Shown: positions 25,139-34,612, counted from the stretch's first letter. The stretch: DNA of 64,000 nucleotides from Kitasatospora mediocidica KCTC 9733 (GCF_000744225.1 NZ_JQLN01000007.1:1488001-1552000), one strand, 5' to 3'. Notes: generated by a model from the letters alone, not told the origin. Translations and numbers: made by a program.

Positions 25139-28100
25139 CTACTCGGCCGCCGAATCACCCTCGGCGGCAGCTGCCTTCTTGGCCGCCGCGCTGGTCCGCT
25201 TGGTAGCGGTCTTGCGGGCGGTGGTCTTCTTGGCCGCCGTCGCCGTGGTCTTGGCGGCGGCGGTCTTCTTGGCGGCGGCCTTGCGCGGCGCCCGCTTCTT
25301 CGGGGCGGGAGCCTCCTCGGCGTCCTCCACCGGCTCGGCGGGAGCCTCGGCCTCGGCAGGCGCCACCGGCTCGGCGACGGCCGGGGCCGGCTCCTCGACG
25401 GGGGCCTCGGCCGGCGGCTGCGCGGCGGCGGCCAGGGCGGCCTCGACCACGGCCTCGGCGCGGGACTGCAGGACCACGATCTCGGCCTCGCCCGGCGAAC
25501 CGGCCGAAGCGGTGGCCTTGCGGACCGCGCGGCGGCGGGTCCGGCCGGCGGGGGCCGCGACGGGCGCGATCTCGACCAGGCTCGGCTGCTCGGCGGGCAC
25601 GACCTCGGCCTCGGCCTGAACCTCGACCTCGGGCTCGACCTCGACGACCGGCTCGGCTTCGACGGGCGCCGCGGGGACCTCGATCTCCAGCTGCTCACCG
25701 CCGGAGACGAACTCGAACTCCTCGTGCTCGTGCTCGTCCGCCTCGTCCAGCTCGTCCGTCTCGTCCTCGATCAGGTGCGGCTGCGGCTCCTCGCTCGCGG
25801 CGCCGCCCTTGCCCCGACGGCGGCGCTTGCCACCGGACGCGCCGGCCTCGCCGGCGGTGCCGACCGGGCCACCGCCGCCACCCAGGGCGGTCGGCTGCTC
25901 CATGTGGACGATCACGCCGCGGCCGTTGCAGTGCACGCAGCTCTCGGAGAAGGACTCCAGCAGACCCTGGCCGACCCGCTTGCGGGTCATCTGCACCAGG
26001 CCCAGTGAGGTGACCTCGGCCACCTGGTGCTTGGTCCGGTCCCGGCCCAGGCACTCCAGCAGGCGTCGCAGCACCAGATCCCGGTTGGACTCCAGCACCA
26101 TGTCGATGAAGTCGATCACGATGATGCCGCCGAGGTCGCGCAGCCGCAGCTGGCGGACGATCTCCTCGGCCGCCTCGATGTTGTTGCGGGTGACGGTCTC
26201 TTCCAGGTTGCCGCCCTGGCCGACGAACTTGCCGGTGTTGACGTCGACGACGATCATCGCCTCGGTCCGGTCGATCACCAGCGAGCCACCGCTCGGCAGC
26301 CAGACCTTGCGGTCCAGCGCCTTCATCAGCTGCTCGTCGATCCGGTAGGTGGCGAAGACGTCGACGTTGGACGTCCACTTCTGCAGCCGGTCCACCAGGT
26401 CGGGGGCCACCCCGCCGACGTACTCGTGGATGGTGTTCCACGCGTCGTTGCCGGAGACGATGACCTTGGTGAAGTCCTCATTGAAGATGTCCCGGACGAC
26501 CCGGACTGTCATGTCCGGCTCTCCGTAGAGGAGGGTCGGCGCGTTGCCGCTGGCGACCTTCTTCTGGATCTCCTCCCACTGCCCCTGCAGACGCTGCACG
26601 TCGCGCGTGAGCTCTTCCTCGCTGGCACCCTCGGCCGCGGTGCGCACGATGACGCCCGCGTCGTCCGGGACGATCTTCTTGAGGATCTGCTTGAGGCGGG
26701 CCCGCTCGTTCTCGGGCAGCTTGCGGCTGATGCCGGTCATCGAGCCCTCGGGCACGTAGACCAGGTAGCGGCCGGGCAGCGAGATCTGGCTGGTGAGCCG
26801 GGCGCCCTTGTGGCCGATCGGGTCCTTGGAGACCTGGACCAGCACGGACTGACCCGACTTCAGCACCGACTCGATGCGGCGCGGGCCGCTGTGGCCGAGC
26901 TGACCGAAGTTCACCTCACCGGCGTACAGCACCGCGTTGCGGCCCTTGCCGATGTCGACGAAGGCGGCCTCCATGGACGGCAGCACGTTCTGGACCTTGC
27001 CCAGGTAGACGTTGCCGACGTAGCTGGTGGCCTGCTCCTTGTTGACGTAGTGCTCGACCAGGACGCCGTCCTCCAGGACGCCGATCTGGGTGCGCTCGCC
27101 GTTCTGACGGACCACCATGACGCGCTCGACCGACTCCCGGCGGGCCAGGAACTCGGCCTCGGTGATGATCGGCACCCGGCGGCGGCCCAGCTCGCGGCCC
27201 TCGCGGCGGCGCTGCTTCTTCGCCTCAAGGCGGGTGGAGCCCTTGATGGACTGCACCTCGTCCGGGTCGAACGACGGCTCGGTGGAACGCCGGCGCGGCT
27301 CGCGGATCTTCACGACCGTGCGGACGTTCTCCTCGGCCTGGCCGTTGTCGGCCTGCTCGACCGGCTCACCGCTGCGACGACGGCGACGACGACGACGACG
27401 CGAGGAGGCCAGGCCACCGGCGAGGTCGTCCTCGTCGTCCTCCTCCTCATCGGCGGAGTCGACGGACTCGGCGGACTGCTCGGCCCGCGAGTCGGCGGGC
27501 TCGTCGGCGGAGTGCTCGGTCTCCTGGACCTCCGCCTCGAACTCCTCGGAGTCACCGCGGCGACGACGACGGCCACCCCGGCGACGACGGCGCGAGGACG
27601 GCCGACCGTCCTCCTCCCAGTCGGAGTCCTGCTCGGGGCCCTGCGCGGCGGCCTGCACCGGAACCTCGGCAGGCTCGACGGGCGGCGCGACGGGTGCGGC
27701 GGGCGCAGCGGGCGCGACCGGCTCGGCCGGGGTCTCCACGGCGGCCTGGCGTGCCGACGCCTGGCGGCCGGTGCGGCCGGCGCCCTTGCTGCGGGTCTGC
27801 GGCGTCACCCGGACGGGGGTCCGGCCACCGCGGCGGCGGCGACCCACACCGCTGTACTCGTAGTCCTCCTCGGCCTCCAGCTCCGGCAGGCCGATCGGGC
27901 TGCCGCTCGCGGCGGGGGCAGCCTGCGCGGCCGGAGCCGCCGCGGGCGCAGGTGCCGCGGCCGGGGCGGCGGCGGGGGCCACCGGGGCGACGTAGGCGGT
28001 CGGCTCCTGGAAGACCGGGGCCTGGAAGATCGCGGTGGACGGGCGCACCGCACGGCGGCGGGCCCGCGGCGCGGACTCCGGGACCACCTCGGGCTCGGGC

Positions 28101-28711
28101 GCCGCGACGGGGGCCGGCGCCTCGACGACAGCCTCCTCGGGCTCCTCGACGACGGGCTCCTCGACGACCGCGGGGGTCTCGACGGCGGCCGGCGCACCAG
28201 CCGGCGACTCGGCACGCTTACGCGCCGTACGACGAGCACGCACCGGCTTCTCCGGCTCGACAACCGGCTCAGCCGCAACCGGCTCCTCGACGACCGCGGG
28301 GGTCTCGACGACAGCCGGCGCACCAGCCGGCGACTCGGCACGCTTACGCGCCGTACGACGAGCACGCACCGGCTTCTCCGGCTCGACAACCGGCTCAGCC
28401 GCAACCGGCTCCTCGACGACCGCGGGGGTCTCGACGACAGCCGGCGCACCCGCCGGCGACTCGGCACGCTTACGCGCCGTACGACGAGCACGCACCGGCT
28501 TCTCCGGCTCGACAACCGGCTCAGCAACAGCCTCTGCGACCGGTGCGGCCTCGGCCGGGATCACGGTCTCGGCGCCGACCTCGGCCGCGCCCTGCGGGGC
28601 GCCGGCCGGGCGGGACACCGCACGACGGCGGCGGCGGACCGGAGCGGCGGAGTTCTCGCCGGTCGAATCGCCCGGCTCTCCGGCGTGCTGCGTTTCAGTG
28701 TTCTCAGGCAT
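25139..28711 (-). CDS. rne: Ribonuclease E/G
   Basis: Rne/Rng endoribonuclease, the main enzyme of mRNA decay and rRNA processing. From ATG 28711 the protein has 1190 residues, and its catalytic core lies in the middle as in Streptomyces RNase E. Residues about 1-480 are a disordered basic and acidic region with Arg-rich blocks and three repeats of about 42 residues. The core then has the S1-type domain (SYVGNVYLGKVQNVLPSMEAAFVDIGKG), RNase H-like and DNase I-like parts (VVDVNTGKFVGQG, EEIVRQLRLRDLGGIIVIDFIDM), and the zinc link CVHCNGRG (CxxC). The C-terminal region is rich in Ala, Pro and Glu and ends in a Lys/Ala-rich histone-like tail (KKTAAAKTTATAAKKTT). The 424-nt upstream region is long and structured. 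Confidence 0.97.
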   Translation of the reverse strand: MPENTETQHAGEPGDSTGENSAAPVRRRRRAVSRPAGAPQGAAEVGAETVIPAEAAPVAEAVAEPVVEPEKPVRARRTARKRAESPAGAPAVVETPAVVEEPVAAEPVVEPEKPVRARRTARKRAESPAGAPAVVETPAVVEEPVAAEPVVEPEKPVRARRTARKRAESPAGAPAAVETPAVVEEPVVEEPEEAVVEAPAPVAAPEPEVVPESAPRARRRAVRPSTAIFQAPVFQEPTAYVAPVAPAAAPAAAPAPAAAPAAQAAPAASGSPIGLPELEAEEDYEYSGVGRRRRGGRTPVRVTPQTRSKGAGRTGRQASARQAAVETPAEPVAPAAPAAPVAPPVEPAEVPVQAAAQGPEQDSDWEEDGRPSSRRRRRGGRRRRRGDSEEFEAEVQETEHSADEPADSRAEQSAESVDSADEEEDDEDDLAGGLASSRRRRRRRRRSGEPVEQADNGQAEENVRTVVKIREPRRRSTEPSFDPDEVQSIKGSTRLEAKKQRRREGRELGRRRVPIITEAEFLARRESVERVMVVRQNGERTQIGVLEDGVLVEHYVNKEQATSYVGNVYLGKVQNVLPSMEAAFVDIGKGRNAVLYAGEVNFGQLGHSGPRRIESVLKSGQSVLVQVSKDPIGHKGARLTSQISLPGRYLVYVPEGSMTGISRKLPENERARLKQILKKIVPDDAGVIVRTAAEGASEEELTRDVQRLQGQWEEIQKKVASGNAPTLLYGEPDMTVRVVRDIFNEDFTKVIVSGNDAWNTIHEYVGGVAPDLVDRLQKWTSNVDVFATYRIDEQLMKALDRKVWLPSGGSLVIDRTEAMIVVDVNTGKFVGQGGNLEETVTRNNIEAAEEIVRQLRLRDLGGIIVIDFIDMVLESNRDLVLRRLLECLGRDRTKHQVAEVTSLGLVQMTRKRVGQGLLESFSESCVHCNGRGVIVHMEQPTALGGGGGPVGTAGEAGASGGKRRRRGKGGAASEEPQPHLIEDETDELDEADEHEHEEFEFVSGGEQLEIEVPAAPVEAEPVVEVEPEVEVQAEAEVVPAEQPSLVEIAPVAAPAGRTRRRAVRKATASAGSPGEAEIVVLQSRAEAVVEAALAAAAQPPAEAPVEEPAPAVAEPVAPAEAEAPAEPVEDAEEAPAPKKRAPRKAAAKKTAAAKTTATAAKKTTARKTATKRTSAAAKKAAAAEGDSAAE
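28178..28530. repeat. Tandem 126-bp repeats inside rne
   Basis: A 126-bp unit is repeated almost exactly about 2.6 times: the segment GGCACGCTTACGCGCCGTA starts at 28211, 28337 and 28463. Each unit encodes 42 residues (PVRARRTARKRAESPAGAPA followed by VVETPAVVEEP...). The reading frame is preserved, so the repeat number can change without a frameshift. It extends the disordered Arg/Glu region before the catalytic core. Confidence 0.95.
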
Positions 28712-29135
28712 GCGGGTGGATCTCCCGTCAGGCCCCCGGGCTCCACATCCGGGCACGGCGCGCCACCGGTGGCCGGCCGTGGACGCTCTTCGGCGTCCGG
28801 GCCGACTCTCCACAGTGTCGCCGCGCGGACGCGAGGCCGCACAGGGGCTCGTAGTCTCACTCGGCTCCCCGCACGGTGCGGGGTGTCGAAAGTCTTCTGG
28901 TCTGACCAGTCTTCTCAGATTTTCCCAAGCTGCGCCGCCCCACAACCCCGGGTGGCTCCCTGGGCGGGCCCCACCGGCCCAGAGGGCGGCGGGAATTTCC
29001 TGGGGCCCACCAGCCATGGGGCCAGTGGGCCACCGGAGGAATGGCCTGTGCGCGACGACGCTCGCTCCCCTGGGGAGCCGCGGGGGCCAGGAGCACGCAG
29101 GACCGGGCGGTTACTCCGGTCCTCGCCTCCGCCCG
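28712..29135 (-). other. Long structured region upstream of rne, no gene seen
   Basis: No convincing gene lies in these 424 nt. They hold a perfect hairpin CCCCGCA-CGG-TGCGGGG (28867-28883), a palindrome CTGGTC-T-GACCAG (28897-28909) placed between two copies of AGTCTTCT (28891 and 28908), and an imperfect repeat near 29010-29035. RNase E of other bacteria controls its own mRNA through a long 5' leader; that this region has such a role is only an inference. Confidence 0.5.
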
Positions 29136-29978
29136 CTAGGCGGACGCTACGGCCTGCGGCTCGGCGGTCTCGGAAGGGACGGCCTGGGCCGCAGCGCGGT
29201 CGAGCGCCAGCGGGTCGGTCACCGTGCCGGTCTCCTCGTCGAGCGGCCCCTGCGCCAGCCTGGTCACCTCAGCGGGGACCGGCGGCGCCAGGTCGGCCGT
29301 CGAACGGAGACCGGACAAAACGTCGTCTGGTCGTACGGCGGGTGTGGCGTGTCGTACTACCAGGCGCAGTATCGCACAGCCATCACCGGTACGAACATCG
29401 GAGGTGGCCGAGTATTCCCCGACCGGAGCAACGTCGACCTGCGAAGGGACCAGCGTCAGACTCGCCACGGCCCCGCGCGCGTCGAAAACCCGTAGTCCGT
29501 TCTTCGTCTGCCGTTCGACCTCGACGCTCTCCGCCGCGAGGAACAGCTCGATCGCGTGCGCGGCCTGCTGCTCGCTCACTCCGGGGAGGCGGACCTCCCA
29601 GAGCGAGGCCTCCAGCCGCTCCACGAAGTTCGGCGTGCGCACCTCGACCGCGTCGATGATGTCCAGGCCGTCCGGCAGCGACTCGTCCAGCTGGGCGCGC
29701 AGCGCCTCCGGGTCCCGGACGTCGGCCAGGCCGATCTCCAGATACTCGGCCTCGCTGCCCACCCCGGTCGGGGCGGCGTTGGCGTAGGAGACCTTGGGGT
29801 GCGGGGTGAATCCGGCCGAGTACGCCATCGGCACAGCGGACCGGCGAAGGGCTCGCTCGAAGGCGCGCTGGAAGTCACGGTGGCTGGTGAAGCGCAGACG
29901 GCCCCGCTTGGTGTAGCGCAGCCGGATGCGCTGCACCGTCGGTGCGGGGGGCGGACCGTCGGGCGTGCGGCGTGCCAG
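29136..29978 (-). CDS. TIGR03936/DUF2344 protein, probable CTG start
   Basis: Radical-SAM-associated protein of the TIGR03936 family, found beside the radical SAM protein encoded next to it. Known members have no defined reaction. The core RLRYTKRGRLRFTSHRDFQRAFERALRR and GFTPHPKVSYANAAPTG is highly typical. GTG 29936 (VQRIRLRY) has no ribosome site. The frame stays open 14 codons upstream to CTG 29978 (LARRTPDGPPPAPT), with GAAGGA ten nt before it, and a stop lies two codons further up. I remember family members with such an R/K-x-P-E/D-GPPPAP extension, so CTG is favoured. A consensus-like promoter lies at 30022-30051. The product is 280 residues from CTG and 266 from GTG. Confidence 0.85.
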   Translation of the reverse strand: MARRTPDGPPPAPTVQRIRLRYTKRGRLRFTSHRDFQRAFERALRRSAVPMAYSAGFTPHPKVSYANAAPTGVGSEAEYLEIGLADVRDPEALRAQLDESLPDGLDIIDAVEVRTPNFVERLEASLWEVRLPGVSEQQAAHAIELFLAAESVEVERQTKNGLRVFDARGAVASLTLVPSQVDVAPVGEYSATSDVRTGDGCAILRLVVRHATPAVRPDDVLSGLRSTADLAPPVPAEVTRLAQGPLDEETGTVTDPLALDRAAAQAVPSETAEPQAVASA

Positions 29979-30021
29979 AGTCGCTCAGTCCTTCGAGAGA
30001 AGCCGGGTCCGGCCGGGGCGG

Positions 30022-30051
30022 ATACTGCGAGCCCGATCCGGACTGTGTCAA
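30022..30051 (-). promoter_or_regulatory. Promoter of the DUF2344 gene
   Basis: A perfect TTGACA (30046-30051), 18 nt, then CAGTAT (30022-30027) on the minus strand. Full -35 consensus is rare in this genome. Transcription would start near 30015, about 37 nt before the CTG start. Confidence 0.7.
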
Positions 30052-30104
30052 TACCAAAGGGTACGCGCCCACCCGACCCACTCACGCCGCCCCCGGCAGC
30101 ACGA

Positions 30105-30135
30105 ACGCCCCCGCCGAGCATTCCGGCGGGGGCGT
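30105..30135 (-). terminator. Terminator after the radical SAM gene
   Basis: A perfect 12-bp stem (ACGCCCCCGCCG / CGGCGGGGGCGT) with a 7-nt loop lies 15 nt after the stop codon. It separates the radical SAM gene from the DUF2344 gene, which has its own promoter. Confidence 0.9.
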
Positions 30136-30149
30136 CACGGTGGATCGGA

Positions 30150-32075
30150 CTACTTGACGACCGTCAGCGGCAGCAGCTTGACGCCGGTCGGGCCGATCTG
30201 GATCTGGGTGTCCATCTGGGGGCACACGCCACAGTCGAAGCACGGGGTCCAGCGGCAGTCGTCGACCTCGACCTCCTCCAGGGCGTCCTGCCAGTCCTCC
30301 CACAGCCAGTCCTTGTCGAGGCCGCTGTCCAGGTGGTCCCAGGGCAGCACCTCCTCGTAGGCGCGCTCGCGGGTGGTGTACCACTCGACGTCGACGCCGG
30401 TGCCGGCGAGGCCCTTCTCGGCGGCCCGCATCCAGCGGTCGTAGCTGAAATGCTCGCGCCAGCCGTCGAAGCGGCCGCCGTCCTCGTAGACCGCGCGGAT
30501 GATCTTTCCGGTGCGGCGGTCGCCGCGGGAGAGCAGGCCCTCGACGATGCCGGGCTTGCCGTCGTGGTAGCGGAAGCCGATGTTCTTGCCGTACTTGCGG
30601 TCGTTGCGGATCGCGTCGCGCAGCTTGCCGAGCCGGGCGTCGGTGGCCTCGGCGGAGAGCTGCGGGGACCACTGGAAGGGGGTGTGCGGCTTGGGGACGA
30701 AGCCGCCGATCGACACCGTGCAGCGGATGTCGTTCTGGCCGGTGACCTCGCGGCCCTTCTGGATGACGTTCTTCGCCATCTCGGCGATCTGCAGCACGTC
30801 CTCGTCGGTCTCGGTGGGAAGGCCGACCATGAAGTACAGCTTCACCTGGCGCCAGCCGTTGCCGTAGGCGGCGGCGACGGTGCGGATCAGGTCCTCCTCC
30901 GACACCATCTTGTTGATCACCTTGCGGATCCGCTCGCTGCCGCCCTCGGGGGCGAAGGTGAGGCCGGAGCGGCGACCGTTGCGGGTCAGCTCGTTCGCCA
31001 GGTCGATGTTGAAGGCGTCGACCCGGGTGGAGGGCAGCGAGAGCCCGATCTTGTCGTCGGTGTAGCGGTCGGCCAGGCCCTTGGCGATCTCACCGATCTC
31101 GGTGTGGTCGGCCGAGGAGAGCGAGAGCAGGCCGACCTCCTCGAAGCCGGTCGCCTTGAGGCCGCGCTCGACCATCTCGCCGATGCCGGTGATGCTTCGC
31201 TCCCGCACGGGGCGCGTGATCATGCCGGCCTGGCAGAAACGGCAGCCGCGGGTGCAGCCGCGGAAGATCTCGACGGACATCCGCTCGTGCACCGTCTCGG
31301 CGAGCGGGACCAGTGGCTGCTTGGGGTAGGGCCACTCGTCCAGGTCCATCACGGTGTGCTTGGAGACCCGCCACGGCACGCCGGGCGCGTTCGGCACCAC
31401 GCGGCCGATCCGGCCGTCCGGCAGGTACTCGACGTCGTAGAACTTCGGGACGTACACCCCGCCGGTCCGGGCCAGCCGCAGCAGCAGTTCGTCGCGGCCG
31501 CCCGGGCGGCCCTCGGCCTTCCAGGCCCGGATGATCTCGGTGATGTCCAGCACGGCCTGCTCGCCGTCGCCGACCACCGCGCAGTCGATGAAGTCCGCGA
31601 TCGGCTCGGGGTTGAACGCGGCGTGACCGCCGGCCAGCACGATCGGGTCGTCGATGGTGCGGTCCGCGGCCTCCAGCGGGATGCCCGCGAGGTCCAGGGC
31701 GGTGAGCATGTTGGTGTAGCCGAGCTCGGTGGAGAAGCTCAGCCCGAAGACGTCGAACGCCTTGACCGGGCGGTGCGCGTCCACCGTGAACTGCGGGACC
31801 CGGTGCTCGCGCATCAGTGCCTCGAGGTCCGGCCAGACGCTGTAGGTGCGCTCGGCCAGCACACCCTCACGCTCGTTGAGCACCTCGTAGAGGATCATGA
31901 CGCCCTGGTTCGGCAGGCCGACCTCGTAGGCGTCGGGGTACATCAGGGCCCACCGGACGTCGCAGGCGTCCCAGTCCTTGACGGTCGAGTTGAGCTCGCC
32001 GCCGACGTACTGGATCGGCTTCTGGACGTGCGGGAGGAGGGCCTCCAGGCGTGGGAAGACCGATTCAACAGTCAT
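30150..32075 (-). CDS. TIGR03960 family B12-binding/radical SAM protein
   Basis: The 641-residue protein has an N-terminal domain like a cobalamin-binding fold (about residues 40-190, DVRWALMYPDAYEVGLPNQG, VLAGGHAAFNPEPIADFIDCAVVGDGE). A radical SAM domain follows with the cluster motif C-x3-C-x2-C in RGCTRGCRFCQAG. Further motifs are FAPEGGSERIRKVINK and YFMVGLPTETDED. The C-terminus carries Cys-rich WTPCFDCGVCPQMD, a possible second Fe-S site. The family is widespread and always linked to a TIGR03936 gene, as here. The reaction is unknown. The ATG at 32075 is divergent from the M14 peptidase gene. Confidence 0.93.
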   Translation of the reverse strand: MTVESVFPRLEALLPHVQKPIQYVGGELNSTVKDWDACDVRWALMYPDAYEVGLPNQGVMILYEVLNEREGVLAERTYSVWPDLEALMREHRVPQFTVDAHRPVKAFDVFGLSFSTELGYTNMLTALDLAGIPLEAADRTIDDPIVLAGGHAAFNPEPIADFIDCAVVGDGEQAVLDITEIIRAWKAEGRPGGRDELLLRLARTGGVYVPKFYDVEYLPDGRIGRVVPNAPGVPWRVSKHTVMDLDEWPYPKQPLVPLAETVHERMSVEIFRGCTRGCRFCQAGMITRPVRERSITGIGEMVERGLKATGFEEVGLLSLSSADHTEIGEIAKGLADRYTDDKIGLSLPSTRVDAFNIDLANELTRNGRRSGLTFAPEGGSERIRKVINKMVSEEDLIRTVAAAYGNGWRQVKLYFMVGLPTETDEDVLQIAEMAKNVIQKGREVTGQNDIRCTVSIGGFVPKPHTPFQWSPQLSAEATDARLGKLRDAIRNDRKYGKNIGFRYHDGKPGIVEGLLSRGDRRTGKIIRAVYEDGGRFDGWREHFSYDRWMRAAEKGLAGTGVDVEWYTTRERAYEEVLPWDHLDSGLDKDWLWEDWQDALEEVEVDDCRWTPCFDCGVCPQMDTQIQIGPTGVKLLPLTVVK

Positions 32076-32253
32076 GCAAAAGGACCTTTGCGGAGAAGGG
32101 ACGTCGCGCGGAACGCGCCCGGGTCGGGGTGCCGGCCGACGAGGAGGGCCGGGTGACCCTCAAGGATAACGCGGTGCGAGAACTCTTCCGGAACGGTCAC
32201 CGGCCGCCCCCGCGTCCGGCCCGGGCCGTGCGATGCTCGACCCGGGAGGGCCG

Positions 32254-33420
32254 ATGTATCGAACACTCGATCAATCGTGGCTGGCCGCAGAGGACTTGGC
32301 CGATCGTGGAGCGGGCACACTGCGCCGGATCGGGGAGTCCGCGCAGGGGCGGCCGCTCTGGCTGCTGTCGCTCGGGCAGGGGGAGCGCGACGTCCTGGTG
32401 GTCGCCGGGGCGCATGCCAACGAGCCGGTGGGGGCGGCCACCGCGCTGCGGCTGGCCCGCTGGGCGCTGGGCGGGCGCCGGGCCCGCTGGCACTTCCTGC
32501 TCTGCCTCGACCCGGACGGCGCCGCGCTGACCGAGGGCTGGCTGCGCGGGCCGCTCAGCCTGGAGCGGCACTACGCGCACTTCTTCCGCCCGCCCGCGCA
32601 CCGGCAGCCGGAGTGGGTGCTGAGCGATCCGCCGCCGCCCGAGACGGCCGCCCTGCTGCGGGTGATCGACGAGCTGCGGCCGGCGTTGCAGCTCTCGCTG
32701 CACGGGGTCGACCTCGGCGGGAGCTTCCTCCAGCTGACCCGGCCGGTCCCCGGGCTCGCGCGGCCGTTCGAACGGTCCGCCGCGGCCGCCGGGCTGCCGC
32801 TGGACGTCGGCTCGGCCGACGCCGCGTACTGGCCGAGCCCGAGCCCCGGGATATACCTGCTGCCCGGCTGCGACGGGCCGGAGCGGTTCGCCGCGCTGCC
32901 CGAGGAGGCGGCCCGCTCGACCTGGACGTACGCCGGTCTGACCACGGCGGTGGTCGAGGTCCCGATGTGGGTGGCGGACGGTGTGTCCGACGGCACGCCG
33001 CACCCGGATCCGCGGGGCGCCGTGCGGGCCGCGGCCGAGCGGCTGCGCGCGGGGCTGGCGGGGGTCCGGGTGCCCGAGCTGCCCGGCAGCGCGCTGGCGG
33101 CCGCGGCGGCGGAGAGCGTGCTGGTCGGTCCGGGGCTGGCCGAGGAGTGGGAGCGCGGCGACTGGGCCCGTACGGTCGCGCAGGTCACCGCGGTGGAGAT
33201 CGCCGCCGAGCGGATCCCGTTGCGGGTCGCGGCGGCGCTGGCCCGGCTCGACCAGGCAGGCGGCGCCGGCGTGCCCGGCGGCGACGTGGCCGCCCGCTGC
33301 GCCCGGCTGCGCAGCAGGTTCGGGGCCCGCTGGGTGCCCGTAGAGCAGCAGGTGGCGCACCAGGCCCGGACGGTCGTGGCGACCGCCCGGGCCGTACTCA
33401 CAGAGGCGCTCAGGCCTTGA
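32254..33420 (+). CDS. M14 family zinc carboxypeptidase-like protein
   Basis: The protein (388 residues from ATG 32254) has the M14 Zn motif H-x-x-E in GAHANEPVG and a second His in SLHGVDLGGS. This is the compact form of the fold, without an obvious signal peptide, so it acts in the cytoplasm, perhaps on peptides from cell wall or natural products. The start was chosen because GGGAGG lies four nt upstream; an ATG at 32233 would add seven residues. The C-terminal half is Ala/Arg-rich helix. The gene is convergent with rodA and overlaps its end by 11 bp. Confidence 0.8.
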   Translation: MYRTLDQSWLAAEDLADRGAGTLRRIGESAQGRPLWLLSLGQGERDVLVVAGAHANEPVGAATALRLARWALGGRRARWHFLLCLDPDGAALTEGWLRGPLSLERHYAHFFRPPAHRQPEWVLSDPPPPETAALLRVIDELRPALQLSLHGVDLGGSFLQLTRPVPGLARPFERSAAAAGLPLDVGSADAAYWPSPSPGIYLLPGCDGPERFAALPEEAARSTWTYAGLTTAVVEVPMWVADGVSDGTPHPDPRGAVRAAAERLRAGLAGVRVPELPGSALAAAAAESVLVGPGLAEEWERGDWARTVAQVTAVEIAAERIPLRVAAALARLDQAGGAGVPGGDVAARCARLRSRFGARWVPVEQQVAHQARTVVATARAVLTEALRP

Positions 33421-34612
33421 GGTGGCGCTGGGTGCGAACCGACTGCAGCAGCCCGATGGCGATCCAGCCGGCGAACATCGACGAGCCGCCGTAACTGACG
33501 AACGGCAGCGGGATGCCCGCGACCGGCATGATGCCGAGCGTCATGCCGATGTTCTCGAAGGACTGGAAGGCGAACCAGGTGATCACACCGGCCGCCACGA
33601 CCGTGCCGTAGAGGTCACCGGCCTGCCGGGCGATCCGGCAGGCACGCCAGAGGATCACCCCGACCAGCACGATGATCGCCAGTCCGCCGACGAAGCCCAG
33701 TTCCTCCCCCGCCACACTGAAGACGAAGTCGGTCTGCTGCTCGGGGACGAACTGCCCTATGGTCTGCGTGCCGTGGAAGAGCCCCTTGCCGGTGAGCCCG
33801 CCGGAGCCGATCGCGATCCTGGCCTGCGCGGTGTTGTAGCCGACGCCCGCCGGGTCCAGCGCCGGGTCGGCGAAGGCAGCGAAGCGGTCGATCTGGTACT
33901 TGCTCAGCACTCCGAGCTTCCAGATCGCCGCGGCACCCGCGCCGCCGGCCACCATCAGGCCGAAGACCCAGCGGTTCGGCGCGCCCGAGGCCAGCAGGAT
34001 GCCCAGGATGGTCACGGCCATCACCATGACCGAGCCGAGGTCGGGCATCAACAGCACGATGCAGATCGGCATGCCGGCCAGCACCAGCGCGTGCACCACG
34101 CTGCGGTCGGTCGGTATGGCCCGCTCCCCGGTGTCCACCCGGGAGGAGAGCGCCATCGCCATGCCGAGCACGATCGCGAGCTTGGCGAACTCGGCGGGCT
34201 GCACCGAGAAGCCGCCGCCGAACTGGATCCAGGAGTGCGCGCCGTTGATGGTCGAGCCGAGCGGACTGAGCACCGCGATCAGCATCAGTATCGCCAGCGC
34301 GTAGAGCACCGGCACGGCTGCTCTTATCCGGTGGTGCCCTATGGCCACGACCGCGCCGAAGAGCACCAGGCCGATCACCAGGTTGGTGAGGTGGCGGTAG
34401 AGGAAGTACTGCGGGTCCCCGTGGGTGAGCGAGTCGCGTCCCCGGGTGGCCGACCAGACGAGCATCGAGCTGCCCAGCGAGAGCGCCAGCGCGGCCAGCA
34501 CTATCACCCAGTCCAGCCGCCGCAGCGGCGCGTCCCGGGCCAGCGCCCGGGCCACCGGCCCGCGCTGCGGGGAGAACCGGAGCTGGCGGTACGAGCCGTA
34601 CGAGGAGGTCAT
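33410..34612 (-). CDS. rodA: RodA, shape/elongation SEDS glycosyltransferase
   Basis: SEDS-family peptidoglycan glycosyltransferase that works with PBP2 in wall elongation or sporulation wall synthesis. The 400-residue protein has about 10 membrane helices. The conserved loops are present: WIQFGGGFSVQPAEFAKLAIVLGMAMAL, PDLGSVMVM with the catalytic-region Asp, and PFVSYGGSSMFAGWIAIGLLQSVR at the end. It overlaps mrdA by four nt (ATGA). In Streptomyces this locus works mainly in spore-wall formation, as known for the mre cluster. Confidence 0.96.
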   Translation of the reverse strand: MTSSYGSYRQLRFSPQRGPVARALARDAPLRRLDWVIVLAALALSLGSSMLVWSATRGRDSLTHGDPQYFLYRHLTNLVIGLVLFGAVVAIGHHRIRAAVPVLYALAILMLIAVLSPLGSTINGAHSWIQFGGGFSVQPAEFAKLAIVLGMAMALSSRVDTGERAIPTDRSVVHALVLAGMPICIVLLMPDLGSVMVMAVTILGILLASGAPNRWVFGLMVAGGAGAAAIWKLGVLSKYQIDRFAAFADPALDPAGVGYNTAQARIAIGSGGLTGKGLFHGTQTIGQFVPEQQTDFVFSVAGEELGFVGGLAIIVLVGVILWRACRIARQAGDLYGTVVAAGVITWFAFQSFENIGMTLGIMPVAGIPLPFVSYGGSSMFAGWIAIGLLQSVRTQRHLKA

